From: Rhodohalobacter mucosus
Lineage (GTDB): Bacteria; Bacteroidota; Rhodothermia; Balneolales; Balneolaceae
DNA: 64,000 nt
Assembly (NCBI RefSeq): GCF_003150675.1
Contig: NZ_QGGB01000005.1
Coordinates: 62,001-126,000 of the forward strand
Reading direction: 5' to 3'
Part shown: positions 9,197 to 17,614 of the stretch, in pieces
Layout of the letters: every line of letters begins with the position of its first letter
How positions within the stretch are numbered: the stretch's first letter is position 1
Position numbers and translations under genes: made by a program
The notes under the pieces: model-generated
Told to the model about the DNA's origin: nothing
Seen by the model: only the letters and a program-made list of their open reading frames with translations
Database searches by the model: none

Positions 9197-10633
9197 ATGG
9201 TGATGGATAAAAAGGACCAGGATACAGCGATTTCAACCGATAATTTGGGAAGGGTAATATTTCTCTCCACTGTTGCCGCAATAGGCGGGTTTCTTTTTGG
9301 GTTTGACAGCGGTGTAATCAACGGAACTGTAAATGCACTGCAGCTCGCGTTTGATTCGGATGCGGTTGGAACCGGTTTTAATGTGGCTTCAATGCTTCTC
9401 GGTTGTGCGGTTGGAGCATTTTTCGCCGGAACCCTATCTGATAAATTTGGCCGTAAGCCTGTTTTGTTATCTACCGCGATTGGTTTTTTGATCAGTGCAT
9501 ATGGATCAGGGGCCGCCACGTCTTCCGAGATATTTGTAGCTGCCAGGATTCTTGGCGGACTCGCATTGGGCGCTTCCAGTATTATCGTGCCCGCTTATAT
9601 CAGTGAAATTGCCCCTCCTAAAATACGGGGTGCACTCACCACACTGATGCAGCTGATGATTGTGATCGGCCTTTTTGTGGCTTTCTTAAGTAATTACGCC
9701 ATTGCGGGCAGTGCAGGCGGCGCCAGCGAAACATTCTGGGGCGGTTCCCAGGCGTGGCAATGGATGTTCTGGGTAGAGATGTTTCCTGCAGCCATCTTCT
9801 TCACAGGGCTTCTGATGATACCTGAGTCTCCGCGGTACCTGGTGGCAGCCGGTAAAATTGATGCCGCAAGAGATGTTCTGACCAGCCTTTCGGACGTAAA
9901 CGACGCAAATGCAAAAATTGAAGATATTCAGTCTACACTTGAGAAAGGCCATAAACCGCGTCTTTCCGACATTATTTCCAAAAAAACAGGACGAATTCAC
10001 CCTATTATCTGGGTTGGTATAGGGATTACCACACTACAGCAGTTTACCGGAATAAATGTGGTTTTTTATTATGGTGCCACACTCTGGCAGGCTGCAGGTT
10101 TTACAGAAGAAAATGCACTCCTGCAGAACGTGATAAGCGGGTCGGTGAACGTTATTTTTACATTTGTGGCTATTGCATTGGTGGATAAAGTAGGCCGTAA
10201 ACCGCTGCTTTCGATCGGAGCACTGGGTCAGGCCGTAATGCTTGGCAGCCTGGCGCTTATTTTCGGTACGGCCCAGGTATCGGCCGGCGGCGACCTGATA
10301 CTGGATGAACAGATGGGGCTTTATGCACTTCTCTCAGCCAATGCGTATATCGCGTTTTTTGCCTTCACATGGGGACCAATTATGTGGGTAATGCTGGGCG
10401 AGATGTTTCCCAATCAGTTTCGCGGAGCCGCTTTGGCCGTATGCGGACTTATACACTGGACGTCCAATTTTACCATCACGATGACATTTCCCATTCTTCT
10501 GGCAAGCATCGGACTCGGTCTTTCGTACGGGATATATGCCGGTTTCGGAGTACTCGCCTTCTTCTTTGTGCGAAGTTTCGTAAAAGAGACCAAGGGCAGA
10601 ACCCTGGAGGACATGTCGAGGGATGTGGAGTAA
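9197..10633 (+). CDS. MFS sugar porter (GLUT/XylE-like)
   Basis: A 478-residue twelve-helix transporter of the sugar porter family. Family signatures are in order: GFDSGVINGT in TM1, DKFGRKPVLL in the first cytoplasmic loop, PESPRYLV after TM6, QQFTGINVVFYYG in TM7, DKVGRKPLL in the TM8-9 loop, and the terminal KETKGRTLE. The QQ-TGIN motif contacts sugar in XylE and GLUT proteins. It most likely imports a hexose or pentose with H+ or Na+. The exact sugar is unknown. ATG codons at 9197 and 9203 are both possible starts. The gene is monocistronic, followed by 373 bp without a gene. Confidence 0.93.
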   Translation: MVMDKKDQDTAISTDNLGRVIFLSTVAAIGGFLFGFDSGVINGTVNALQLAFDSDAVGTGFNVASMLLGCAVGAFFAGTLSDKFGRKPVLLSTAIGFLISAYGSGAATSSEIFVAARILGGLALGASSIIVPAYISEIAPPKIRGALTTLMQLMIVIGLFVAFLSNYAIAGSAGGASETFWGGSQAWQWMFWVEMFPAAIFFTGLLMIPESPRYLVAAGKIDAARDVLTSLSDVNDANAKIEDIQSTLEKGHKPRLSDIISKKTGRIHPIIWVGIGITTLQQFTGINVVFYYGATLWQAAGFTEENALLQNVISGSVNVIFTFVAIALVDKVGRKPLLSIGALGQAVMLGSLALIFGTAQVSAGGDLILDEQMGLYALLSANAYIAFFAFTWGPIMWVMLGEMFPNQFRGAALAVCGLIHWTSNFTITMTFPILLASIGLGLSYGIYAGFGVLAFFFVRSFVKETKGRTLEDMSRDVE

Positions 10634-11006
10634 AATCCTGAGCCTTTTCACAGGATGATATTGCTTCATCCGCTGAGCTGAAGGTTTGGGATTTTGAATC
10701 TGGACCCGGACTAACCCCCTGTCCTCCTCTCTGTGAACAGAGGGGGGATCACATGAACTGGGTCAGGGGTAAGATCGGAATTGCTGAATAAAATCAATTC
10801 GATATTGCGCTAACTCTATTCTGCAGAAAGAGAGCCGATTCTGTGGGATACACCAGGTGAAGCAAGGGCCCCCATTAGGTGCAGCTCCACAATCAGCGCA
10901 GAGATGAAGCCGTGTTCATAGCATCAAATCCATTCAGAAGACCGCCCGCTTTTCCCGCAACGATGGGGCAGGTGTGTGAGCTAAAAAACAGGGCGTGAGT
11001 TCTGAG
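10634..11006. other. Gene-free spacer with an imperfect palindromic element
   Basis: This 373-bp stretch separates two convergent genes (sugar porter and ppc). It contains a nested stem-loop: an inner 10-bp stem at 10724-10747 with a TGAA loop and two G-T pairs, inside an outer 6-bp stem of CCCCTG (10716-10721) and CAGGGG (10764-10769). No T-run follows, so it is not a standard terminator. Nothing else recognisable was seen. Confidence 0.4.
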
Positions 11007-13802
11007 TTAACCCGTACTCTGCATGGCTGCCGCAACACCGTTAATGCTCAGAAACAAGGCTTGTTTGAGTTCCTTTTGGTACTCCGTGTCTGATGAACTT
11101 TCCCATCTGTCGAGCAGCTCTGCCTGAATGACATTCAGCGGATAGGTGAATACATTTCTGAAAGCTATGGAGTTTTGTATAACCTTTCTGCTGTCTAGAA
11201 TCTCTTTTTGACCGGTTATATCCAGTATAATTTTTTTCGATTTTCGGAAATCCTCCAGAATTATTTCGTGAATGCGGCTATCCGTGTTTGAATTATATAG
11301 CTCGGTAGTGAGAATATGAGTGCGCGCCATTTCCCGTTGCGCATTATCAACGATGGTTCCGAAAAAGCTCCATTCGCGGTACCATTTCTGCATCAGTTCC
11401 AGGGCATCCTGGTGATCCTCCAGAACGGGCTCCAGTGCGGTGCCTAACCCGTACCATCCGGGTACATTATACCGTACCTGTGTCCAGCCGAAAACCCATG
11501 GAATTGCGCGCAGATTTTCGAACTGCAGACCGTTTTTCCCGCCGCGGGATACGGGCCTTGACGCAATCGGGAGGTTTCCGATATGTTCAACGGGTGTGAT
11601 CTTTTTAAACCAGGGCCAGAACCTATCATCATCAATCAGGCTCCTGTAGGCAGTCATGGAGCCTTCCGATATGCGATCCATGATCTCTTCTGTGCGATCG
11701 CCCTCCACGATTGGTTTTTGTCCCTCACCAGCCGTTACCCTTGAGACGGCATTCACTATTTGTTCGAGATGGCGCCGCGTTATTTCGGGCAGGGAGTAGC
11801 GGAAAGAAATGATTTCGCCCTGTTCCGTGAAGCGGATACGTCCGTTGTTGCTGATCGAGGGCAGTCCAAGTATGGCACGGTTTGAGCGACCTCCGCCGCG
11901 ACCTACCGACCCGCCTCTTCCGTGAAAGAGCCTGAAGTCTACATCCAGCTCCCGAAGTGTTTTGCCAAGCTCAAGCTGTGCTTTCTGCAGTGCCCAATTG
12001 GCCATCCAGTAGCCCCCGTCTTTATTGCTGTCGGAGTAGCCCAGCATAATTTCCTGAAAGTTGTTACGGGCCTTCACCTGCTCCTTGTAGATTGGGTTCG
12101 TCAGAATGCGCTGCATCTGATCAGAACTTTTTTCAAGATCTCCGATCGTCTCAAAGAGCGGTACCACATCGATTTTACTTTCCACCCTGTTATCTTTGCC
12201 AAGACGCCAGAGCCCCGTCTCTTTAGCCAGCAGCACAACTTCGAGCATATCGCTCACGCCATGGGTCATACTGATAATGTAGCTTCCAAATGAATTTTCA
12301 TCCAGCTCAAGGAGCCTGTTGATTAACCGGAAAACTTGTATGATCTCCTCTGTGGATTCCGAGAGAGACGCGCTGAAAGGAACAAGCGGTCTTGGGTTAC
12401 GTAGTTCTTTCATAAGAAGATCCACTTTCTTCTCTTCGTCAAGCGACGCATAGTCGCCATGCACATTGGCCGTCTCCAGAAGTTCAGCCACAGCTTCTTC
12501 GTGACGTCCGCTGTGTTGACGAATATCCATTGCGGCCAGGTGAAAACCGAATGTATGGACGCGAATTCTCAGGTCATTGAATTCACCGAATCGCGCAACA
12601 TCTTCCAAACCGCTTTCAGTGAGTGAATCGGCTATAAGGGTGAGGTCATTTTCAAAATCAGACGCCCTGTAGACTGCAGAGTCGATCACCTCCTGTTCGG
12701 TACCGTCCAGAGCCTCATACATCTTCTCAAGCCGTCGCATAATATGTGAAATCTTGCGCCGGTAAGGTTCATTTTTATAGTGTCTTTTGTATACGGTGCT
12801 AAGCGGAACCTCTTTTTCATCCTTTTCCAGGGAACTGACCAGGGCCTCGGGTACATCCACAAAATTGCGCGAAACCGATAGATAACGCCTGATCATGCGC
12901 AGATCTTTCAGATAGGTGCTGATGGCAACCCTTCGGTGCTGGACAATGGTATCCCAGGTAACGTCTCTTGTTACATTTGGGTTGCCGTCCCTGTCGCTGC
13001 CTATCCAGGACCGATAGCGAAGAATCGTGGGAAGGTCGGGTGTTTTGCCATACTGCTGGGTGAATGCCGAGCGTATATCGTCATACAGACGGGGAACTGT
13101 TTTCCATATCGAATTTCTGAAGAAATAGAGACCGTTTTCAACCTCATCATGCACCGTGAGACGTTCGGATCTGACTTCATCTGTAGAGATAAGAAGTGCG
13201 ATTTCATTCAGGATGTGCTGAATGAGCGCCTCCCGCTCAATGGGCGTCAGATTCTCCCTGTGAATCTTCCCGATGCCGGATGTGATCTCTTCCTGTTTAT
13301 AAAGAATACTGCGCCGGCGCGCTTCGGTGGGGTGGGCAGTTATGGTTGGCTGTATGTCGAGACTTCTGAAAAGTTTGAGTGCGTCATCATAACTCATGCC
13401 TTTCTCCTTGAAATAGCGGAGAGCATCGGAAATGCTTTCAGACCTTGGGTTATTAATGTCAATATCCTTCGCCCGTTCGCGGTTTACGCGAATGATTTCG
13501 TGCTGCTCCAGCGAATTTACAAGATGGAAGAAAATTGTGGTAAGACGAAGAAGTGACATGACCTCATCAAGTCCCATTTCTGAGATCTTCTTCTGCAGCT
13601 CACTGTTGGCATGGCCGCCCCTTTCAGCGAAGGCCCTTGCAGAGAGTTCCGGAAGCCGGGCCGAGAGTTCCTGAAGGCGAAGGTCGCCTCTATGCTCAAG
13701 CTGTTTTTCAAGCAGGCCGGTTAGTGAAATGAGCTTTTGAGTGAGGGGTTCTGCAATATTTGCTTTTTCAGCGTAATGCTGAATCGTTGCTTTCCAGGTC
13801 AT
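11007..13802 (-). CDS. ppc: Phosphoenolpyruvate carboxylase
   Basis: A full-length PEPC (931 residues), which carboxylates phosphoenolpyruvate with bicarbonate to oxaloacetate to replenish the citric acid cycle. The catalytic histidine is H157 in TAHPTEARRRS. The second family signature, GYSDSNKDGGYW, and the glycine-rich loop FHGRGGSVGRGGG follow in order. The extreme C-terminus reads M-Q-S-T-G, whereas the family nearly always ends N-T-G: the terminal glycine is kept but the asparagine is serine here. The gene is transcribed alone. Oxaloacetate supply fits with the 2-oxoglutarate dehydrogenase gene elsewhere in the window, but the two are not linked as an operon. Confidence 0.97.
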   Translation of the reverse strand: MTWKATIQHYAEKANIAEPLTQKLISLTGLLEKQLEHRGDLRLQELSARLPELSARAFAERGGHANSELQKKISEMGLDEVMSLLRLTTIFFHLVNSLEQHEIIRVNRERAKDIDINNPRSESISDALRYFKEKGMSYDDALKLFRSLDIQPTITAHPTEARRRSILYKQEEITSGIGKIHRENLTPIEREALIQHILNEIALLISTDEVRSERLTVHDEVENGLYFFRNSIWKTVPRLYDDIRSAFTQQYGKTPDLPTILRYRSWIGSDRDGNPNVTRDVTWDTIVQHRRVAISTYLKDLRMIRRYLSVSRNFVDVPEALVSSLEKDEKEVPLSTVYKRHYKNEPYRRKISHIMRRLEKMYEALDGTEQEVIDSAVYRASDFENDLTLIADSLTESGLEDVARFGEFNDLRIRVHTFGFHLAAMDIRQHSGRHEEAVAELLETANVHGDYASLDEEKKVDLLMKELRNPRPLVPFSASLSESTEEIIQVFRLINRLLELDENSFGSYIISMTHGVSDMLEVVLLAKETGLWRLGKDNRVESKIDVVPLFETIGDLEKSSDQMQRILTNPIYKEQVKARNNFQEIMLGYSDSNKDGGYWMANWALQKAQLELGKTLRELDVDFRLFHGRGGSVGRGGGRSNRAILGLPSISNNGRIRFTEQGEIISFRYSLPEITRRHLEQIVNAVSRVTAGEGQKPIVEGDRTEEIMDRISEGSMTAYRSLIDDDRFWPWFKKITPVEHIGNLPIASRPVSRGGKNGLQFENLRAIPWVFGWTQVRYNVPGWYGLGTALEPVLEDHQDALELMQKWYREWSFFGTIVDNAQREMARTHILTTELYNSNTDSRIHEIILEDFRKSKKIILDITGQKEILDSRKVIQNSIAFRNVFTYPLNVIQAELLDRWESSSDTEYQKELKQALFLSINGVAAAMQSTG

Positions 13803-14037
13803 AAGTGGGATCAGGATAGTTTTTAAAAATGAACGCAGCCCTAAAATGACTGAATCCGTAATGTATGGGTTTTACAGGTTTTATAGTATGTTGGAAATGG
13901 GATTTAAGGCTGTTATCTGCCGCTATTTTGGAAAAAGCGCTTGTTCATCGTGAAATACGGGCCTTTCATCGAATAAATTTTTGGATAGGCGGATATTGAC
14001 GGATACTTGCACTGAACCCAAATGAAACTTTCGTACC

Positions 14038-14775
14038 ATGAAAATAACAACACATCACCTGTTGATGACTTTATCCGCGGCAGCCTTGTTGATTCTGACA
14101 GGTTGCGGAATTCCGTCTGTTCACCCCCTTTACGAGCAGGAAGATCTGATAGTTGACGAGAATCTGACCGGTACATGGGAAAATGAAAGCGGAGAAACCC
14201 GTTACGCCGTAATGACGGTGACGGATCTGAAAAAGAAACTTGAGCAAACGAATGAGGATATGGTTCTGCCCTATGATCCGGTGGTGGTCGACGATATGGA
14301 AATTTCGATGGATGACAACGTGCTGGGCCTGCTGGAAGGGTTGGAGGAGAAGGGTTTGGGAAATATTTATCTTGTCCAGAACCTTGGAAAGCCTGAAAAT
14401 GTGTACCTGGCTGGATTGATTGAACTGAATAGCGGATACTACATTGATTTTACGGTTATAGATGTCGGTGCGGATGTGTTCAGATTCCCGGTCCATATCT
14501 TTATGAAAGCAACCGTTGAAAATGATGAAATCAGATTTGATTCGTTCAGCGAAGAATGGCTGATGGGGTTGATCAAAAACCGCCAGGTGCGGATAAACTA
14601 TGAGATGACAGATTTCGAAAGATTTTTGCTCACAGCCGGTACCGATGAACTTCAAAAATTTGTCGGGAAGTATGGCGATATGAGTGAGGATGAAGGAATT
14701 TACGGAAACAGTTTCACCTACAGGAAAGTCAGTGCTGATGCAGAGTTCATCTATGATTCCGGTGAAGCTGAATAG
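14038..14775 (+). CDS. Hypothetical lipoprotein upstream of LytS/LytTR pair
   Basis: A 245-residue protein that I do not recognise as a named family. Residues 1-23 form a lipoprotein signal: a positively charged start, a hydrophobic core and the lipobox L-T-G-C, with the lipidated cysteine at about 23. Soon after comes a GTWENESGETRYAVMTV stretch, similar to the 'GTWE' strand openings of small lipocalin-like or calycin-like beta domains, but this is only a resemblance. It ends 9 bp before the histidine kinase start, so the three genes probably form one transcript. A role as envelope sensor or target of that system is a reasonable guess, not shown by sequence. Confidence 0.7.
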   Translation: MKITTHHLLMTLSAAALLILTGCGIPSVHPLYEQEDLIVDENLTGTWENESGETRYAVMTVTDLKKKLEQTNEDMVLPYDPVVVDDMEISMDDNVLGLLEGLEEKGLGNIYLVQNLGKPENVYLAGLIELNSGYYIDFTVIDVGADVFRFPVHIFMKATVENDEIRFDSFSEEWLMGLIKNRQVRINYEMTDFERFLLTAGTDELQKFVGKYGDMSEDEGIYGNSFTYRKVSADAEFIYDSGEAE

Positions 14776-14784
14776 CAGAAAGAC

Positions 14785-15849
14785 GTGAACAGAAATTCAT
14801 ATGACATACTGAAAGTACCCGGCAGACGCTGGATTGAATATATCCTTTTCTGGATGATCTCAATCTGGTTTCTGTCGTCATACTTTTCCATGGGGGATCA
14901 GATTCAACGAATAGATCTGATCTACACTCTTTTATTTCACATCAGCATCTGGTTCGGGGTAACAGTGAACAGCTTTGTGCTGATTCCTCGGTTTCTGGCA
15001 AACCGGAAAAATCTCACATACATCGTTTTGTTTGTGCTGCTTCTGGAGGCCTGTATACGCCTCAATCAGTTTACGTTCAACTGGCTCTCGGATATCCTGT
15101 TTCCTGACTACTTCTTCATTTCCTACTATGAGAGAGTGGATCTGTTCTATTTCATGATCGCCTATCTTGGCATTACATCCCTGATCCAGTTCTCGCGCAG
15201 CTGGTTTCGTGAATCGGACGACAGGCGCCGGCTTGCACAGATCAAACAGGAGAAAACACGTCATGAACTTCAGGCACTGCGAAGCCAGGTGCAGCCGCAT
15301 TTTCTGTTCAACAGCCTGAATACTATCTACGGATTTATCCGCAGGCAGTCGCCCAGGGCAGAGGAAGCGGTTCTGAAACTATCTGAGCTTTTGCGGTACA
15401 CAATCAGGCAAAGCGAACGGGAAAAGGTACCCCTTGAAGAGGAGATTGGATACCTGTCGGATTACATTGGACTGCAGAAAATGCGACTCAATCAACCCGA
15501 TAAGGTTCACTTTACGATATCGGGCGATGTTGATAATGTAATGATCATTCCCCTGCTGCTTATCGTATTTGTGGAAAATGGGTTTAAGTATGCAGATCTT
15601 GAATCGGGCGATCCGCTTGCGATCTCACTGACGGTGGAGGATAATGTGATACAGTTTACCATGAAAAACCGCATTGCCAATGATATTACTGCGGGAGACC
15701 CTGAGGAACAAGGCAATGGGACCGGGATTCAGAATGCGCGAAAACGGCTGGAGCTTCATTACCCCGATCGATACCGGCTTGATATCCGAACAGACAAGGA
15801 GTTGAATACCTACAACCTCGAACTGATCATAGAAACAGAGAAATCGTGA
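14785..15849 (+). CDS. LytS/YehU-type sensor histidine kinase
   Basis: A 354-residue sensor kinase with an N-terminal membrane block of about four helices (residues 20-135), a short linker helix, and a His_kinase (PF06580-like) domain. The phospho-accepting histidine is H172 in QVQPHFLFNSLN. The ATP-binding part contains PLLLIVFVENGFKYA (N box) and GNGTGIQNARKRL (G box). It starts at a GTG 9 bp after the lipoprotein gene. Its stop overlaps the GTG start of the response regulator by 4 bp, a translational-coupling arrangement. The signal is unknown, and the membrane block lacks a recognisable extracellular sensor domain. Confidence 0.92.
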   Translation: MNRNSYDILKVPGRRWIEYILFWMISIWFLSSYFSMGDQIQRIDLIYTLLFHISIWFGVTVNSFVLIPRFLANRKNLTYIVLFVLLLEACIRLNQFTFNWLSDILFPDYFFISYYERVDLFYFMIAYLGITSLIQFSRSWFRESDDRRRLAQIKQEKTRHELQALRSQVQPHFLFNSLNTIYGFIRRQSPRAEEAVLKLSELLRYTIRQSEREKVPLEEEIGYLSDYIGLQKMRLNQPDKVHFTISGDVDNVMIIPLLLIVFVENGFKYADLESGDPLAISLTVEDNVIQFTMKNRIANDITAGDPEEQGNGTGIQNARKRLELHYPDRYRLDIRTDKELNTYNLELIIETEKS

Positions 15850-16520
15850 CCTGTCTCATTGTAGATGACGAACCTGTAGCCCGGGAAATCCTGGAAAACT
15901 ACATTGCTGATACACCGGGGCTGACACTTCTGGCAAGCTGCAGCTCTGGAATGAGTGCGTTTCAGCTTCTCAAGACAGAACACCCTGACATTCTCTTTCT
16001 GGATGTTAAGATGCCGGGCCTGAGCGGGATGGAGCTGCTTCGCACGCTGGAAAAACCTCCGGTGGTAATTCTTACAACGGCATATCCCGACTACGCACTG
16101 GAGGGCTATGACCTGAGCGTGACCGACTATCTTCTGAAGCCCTTCTCATTTGAGAGATTTTTGAAAGCGGTGCAAAAGGCGGAGAATAAACTGACCGGCA
16201 GCAGTGATACGGAAAATGTGCTCATGATCAGGGCAGATAAAAAAACATGGCCTGTGAAGATGGCTGATATTTTGCTCGTTGAATCTGCCGGTGATTATGT
16301 AACCATCCATACAAAAGAGCGGAAAATCACGGCTCACGGTACATTGAAGCAAATGGAAGATCAGCTTTCGCCCAATTTCCAGAGAGTTCATAAATCCTGG
16401 ATTGTTTCAAGAAACGCCATTGAGTACATGGAAGGAAATACACTGATGGTTCACGGATTTCAGATCCCCATCGGAAAAACCTACAGGGAACCGGTCCGGG
16501 ATTGGATGCAGGGAATCTAA
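15846..16520 (+). CDS. LytTR-family response regulator
   Basis: A 224-residue two-domain regulator. The receiver domain (1-120) has the acidic pair in VDDEP, the phospho-acceptor D53 in FLDVKMPG, and the switch lysine in DYLLKPF. The C-terminal LytTR DNA-binding domain (about 125-224) carries IRADKKTWPVK, ADILLVESAGDYVTIH and FQRVHKSWIVSR. LytTR regulators bind paired direct repeats upstream of target promoters. The partner kinase overlaps it by 4 bp. Which genes it controls is not evident. The nearest downstream gene is convergent, so the lipoprotein operon itself is the simplest candidate. Confidence 0.94.
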   Translation: MTCLIVDDEPVAREILENYIADTPGLTLLASCSSGMSAFQLLKTEHPDILFLDVKMPGLSGMELLRTLEKPPVVILTTAYPDYALEGYDLSVTDYLLKPFSFERFLKAVQKAENKLTGSSDTENVLMIRADKKTWPVKMADILLVESAGDYVTIHTKERKITAHGTLKQMEDQLSPNFQRVHKSWIVSRNAIEYMEGNTLMVHGFQIPIGKTYREPVRDWMQGI

Positions 16521-16565
16521 CGAATGGGAGAGGCTTCTGGCAGTGTCTTTTTTAAATGAAAGAGT

Positions 16566-17507
16566 TCATTCCCGGAGCTCTTCGCAGGTCTCGGATAATG
16601 CCTCAATATCTTCAACTGTGAGCTGAAGGGGAGTGGTATGCTGATATTCGGCTCTGTAGTACATTACGGAAAGCCGGTTTTCAACATGCGGAATGCCAAG
16701 GGCGTGTCCGAATTCATGAGCCAGTACCAGTTTGAGCTGTTCCGGATCATCGAATTGATAGATATTGATTTTAGGACGGTCCGCAATATTGGTGTAGGAC
16801 CCTTTTTTAAATGCAGTCCAGGTTCCAAGCAGCCTGTTTTGCCGGTAGATCAGCTCATTGATATGGTCTGCAAGATCATTAAGCTCATCGGCCAGATCAG
16901 TGAGTCTTTGTTCTTCACTTTCTGCGTTCCGGCCGGCTTCTTCAAGAACGGGCCGTATTCTTTCTGCCTCCGATTTGTACTGATCAAGCCGTTCCTGCTC
17001 TCTGGCACTGCGGGCACCGGATACCTGTACTCTTGCAAGAGACTCATTGTATAGCTCAATCGCACGATTATATCGGGTAAGCTGACTATGGTACCGGTTC
17101 AGCGCCTGTCGATATGTGGCCATTTGATTTCTGTAGGAAACCTGTTTGGGAAAAAATGTTTGCCTGAGCACCCTGATCGAATCGGCAAGCTGGTCTTCCT
17201 CGTCAAATTGGCTTTGCTGTGAACTGTAAATCAGGTGAATGGTGAGAATGCTGTCGGCTTGAAGGGGTGTGAAGCTGAACAAATCACGTCCCGCAGCATC
17301 CGACCAGAGCCCGGTTACCTCTTCCACTATACCGGTGAGCTCATTTTTCGATAAACCAAACCGCTCATCAACCGAACCAATGGTCCATTCGACTGCCTCT
17401 CCACAGCTTCCGGCAGCCGGGTTTTGATTCAGACCCTGGCCTTTAGCAGAACTGAAAAGAAAAATCCAGATAAGAGCTGAAAGGTAAAAGCTGGTTTCAG
17501 GTTTCAT
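16566..17507 (-). CDS. Secreted matrixin-like zinc metalloprotease
   Basis: A 313-residue exported protein. An N-terminal signal peptide (about residues 1-23, no lipobox) precedes a segment with the matrixin-type fold start LW.DAAGRDLFSF. The zinc site HEFGHALGIPH at 264-274 matches HExxHxxGxxH of metzincins, and SVMY 10 residues later is the Met-turn. Between the two halves of the catalytic domain, residues about 110-220 are rich in R, E, Q and heptad-like leucines, predicting a long coiled-coil insertion that is unusual for matrixins. There is no obvious propeptide cysteine switch. It faces the LytTR regulator gene convergently, with 45 bp between. Confidence 0.82.
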   Translation of the reverse strand: MKPETSFYLSALIWIFLFSSAKGQGLNQNPAAGSCGEAVEWTIGSVDERFGLSKNELTGIVEEVTGLWSDAAGRDLFSFTPLQADSILTIHLIYSSQQSQFDEEDQLADSIRVLRQTFFPKQVSYRNQMATYRQALNRYHSQLTRYNRAIELYNESLARVQVSGARSAREQERLDQYKSEAERIRPVLEEAGRNAESEEQRLTDLADELNDLADHINELIYRQNRLLGTWTAFKKGSYTNIADRPKINIYQFDDPEQLKLVLAHEFGHALGIPHVENRLSVMYYRAEYQHTTPLQLTVEDIEALSETCEELRE

Positions 17508-17614
17508 GATTATGCTTTAGATCGAAGAACTCAATAACGGCGTTTTTTTACTTTTTCAGATAAAAGGAGTGTACAAAAAGGTTCACTGTTTCAGATAACG
17601 GTTCTTTTTAAAAG

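Noticed and set aside
10711-10770. Intrinsic terminator after the sugar porter gene
   Set aside because: The nested stem-loop lacks a following T-run on either strand, so it was listed only as a palindromic element.
12936-13556. 206-codon open frame antisense to ppc
   Set aside because: It lies fully within the strongly conserved ppc coding region and its translation shows no family features.
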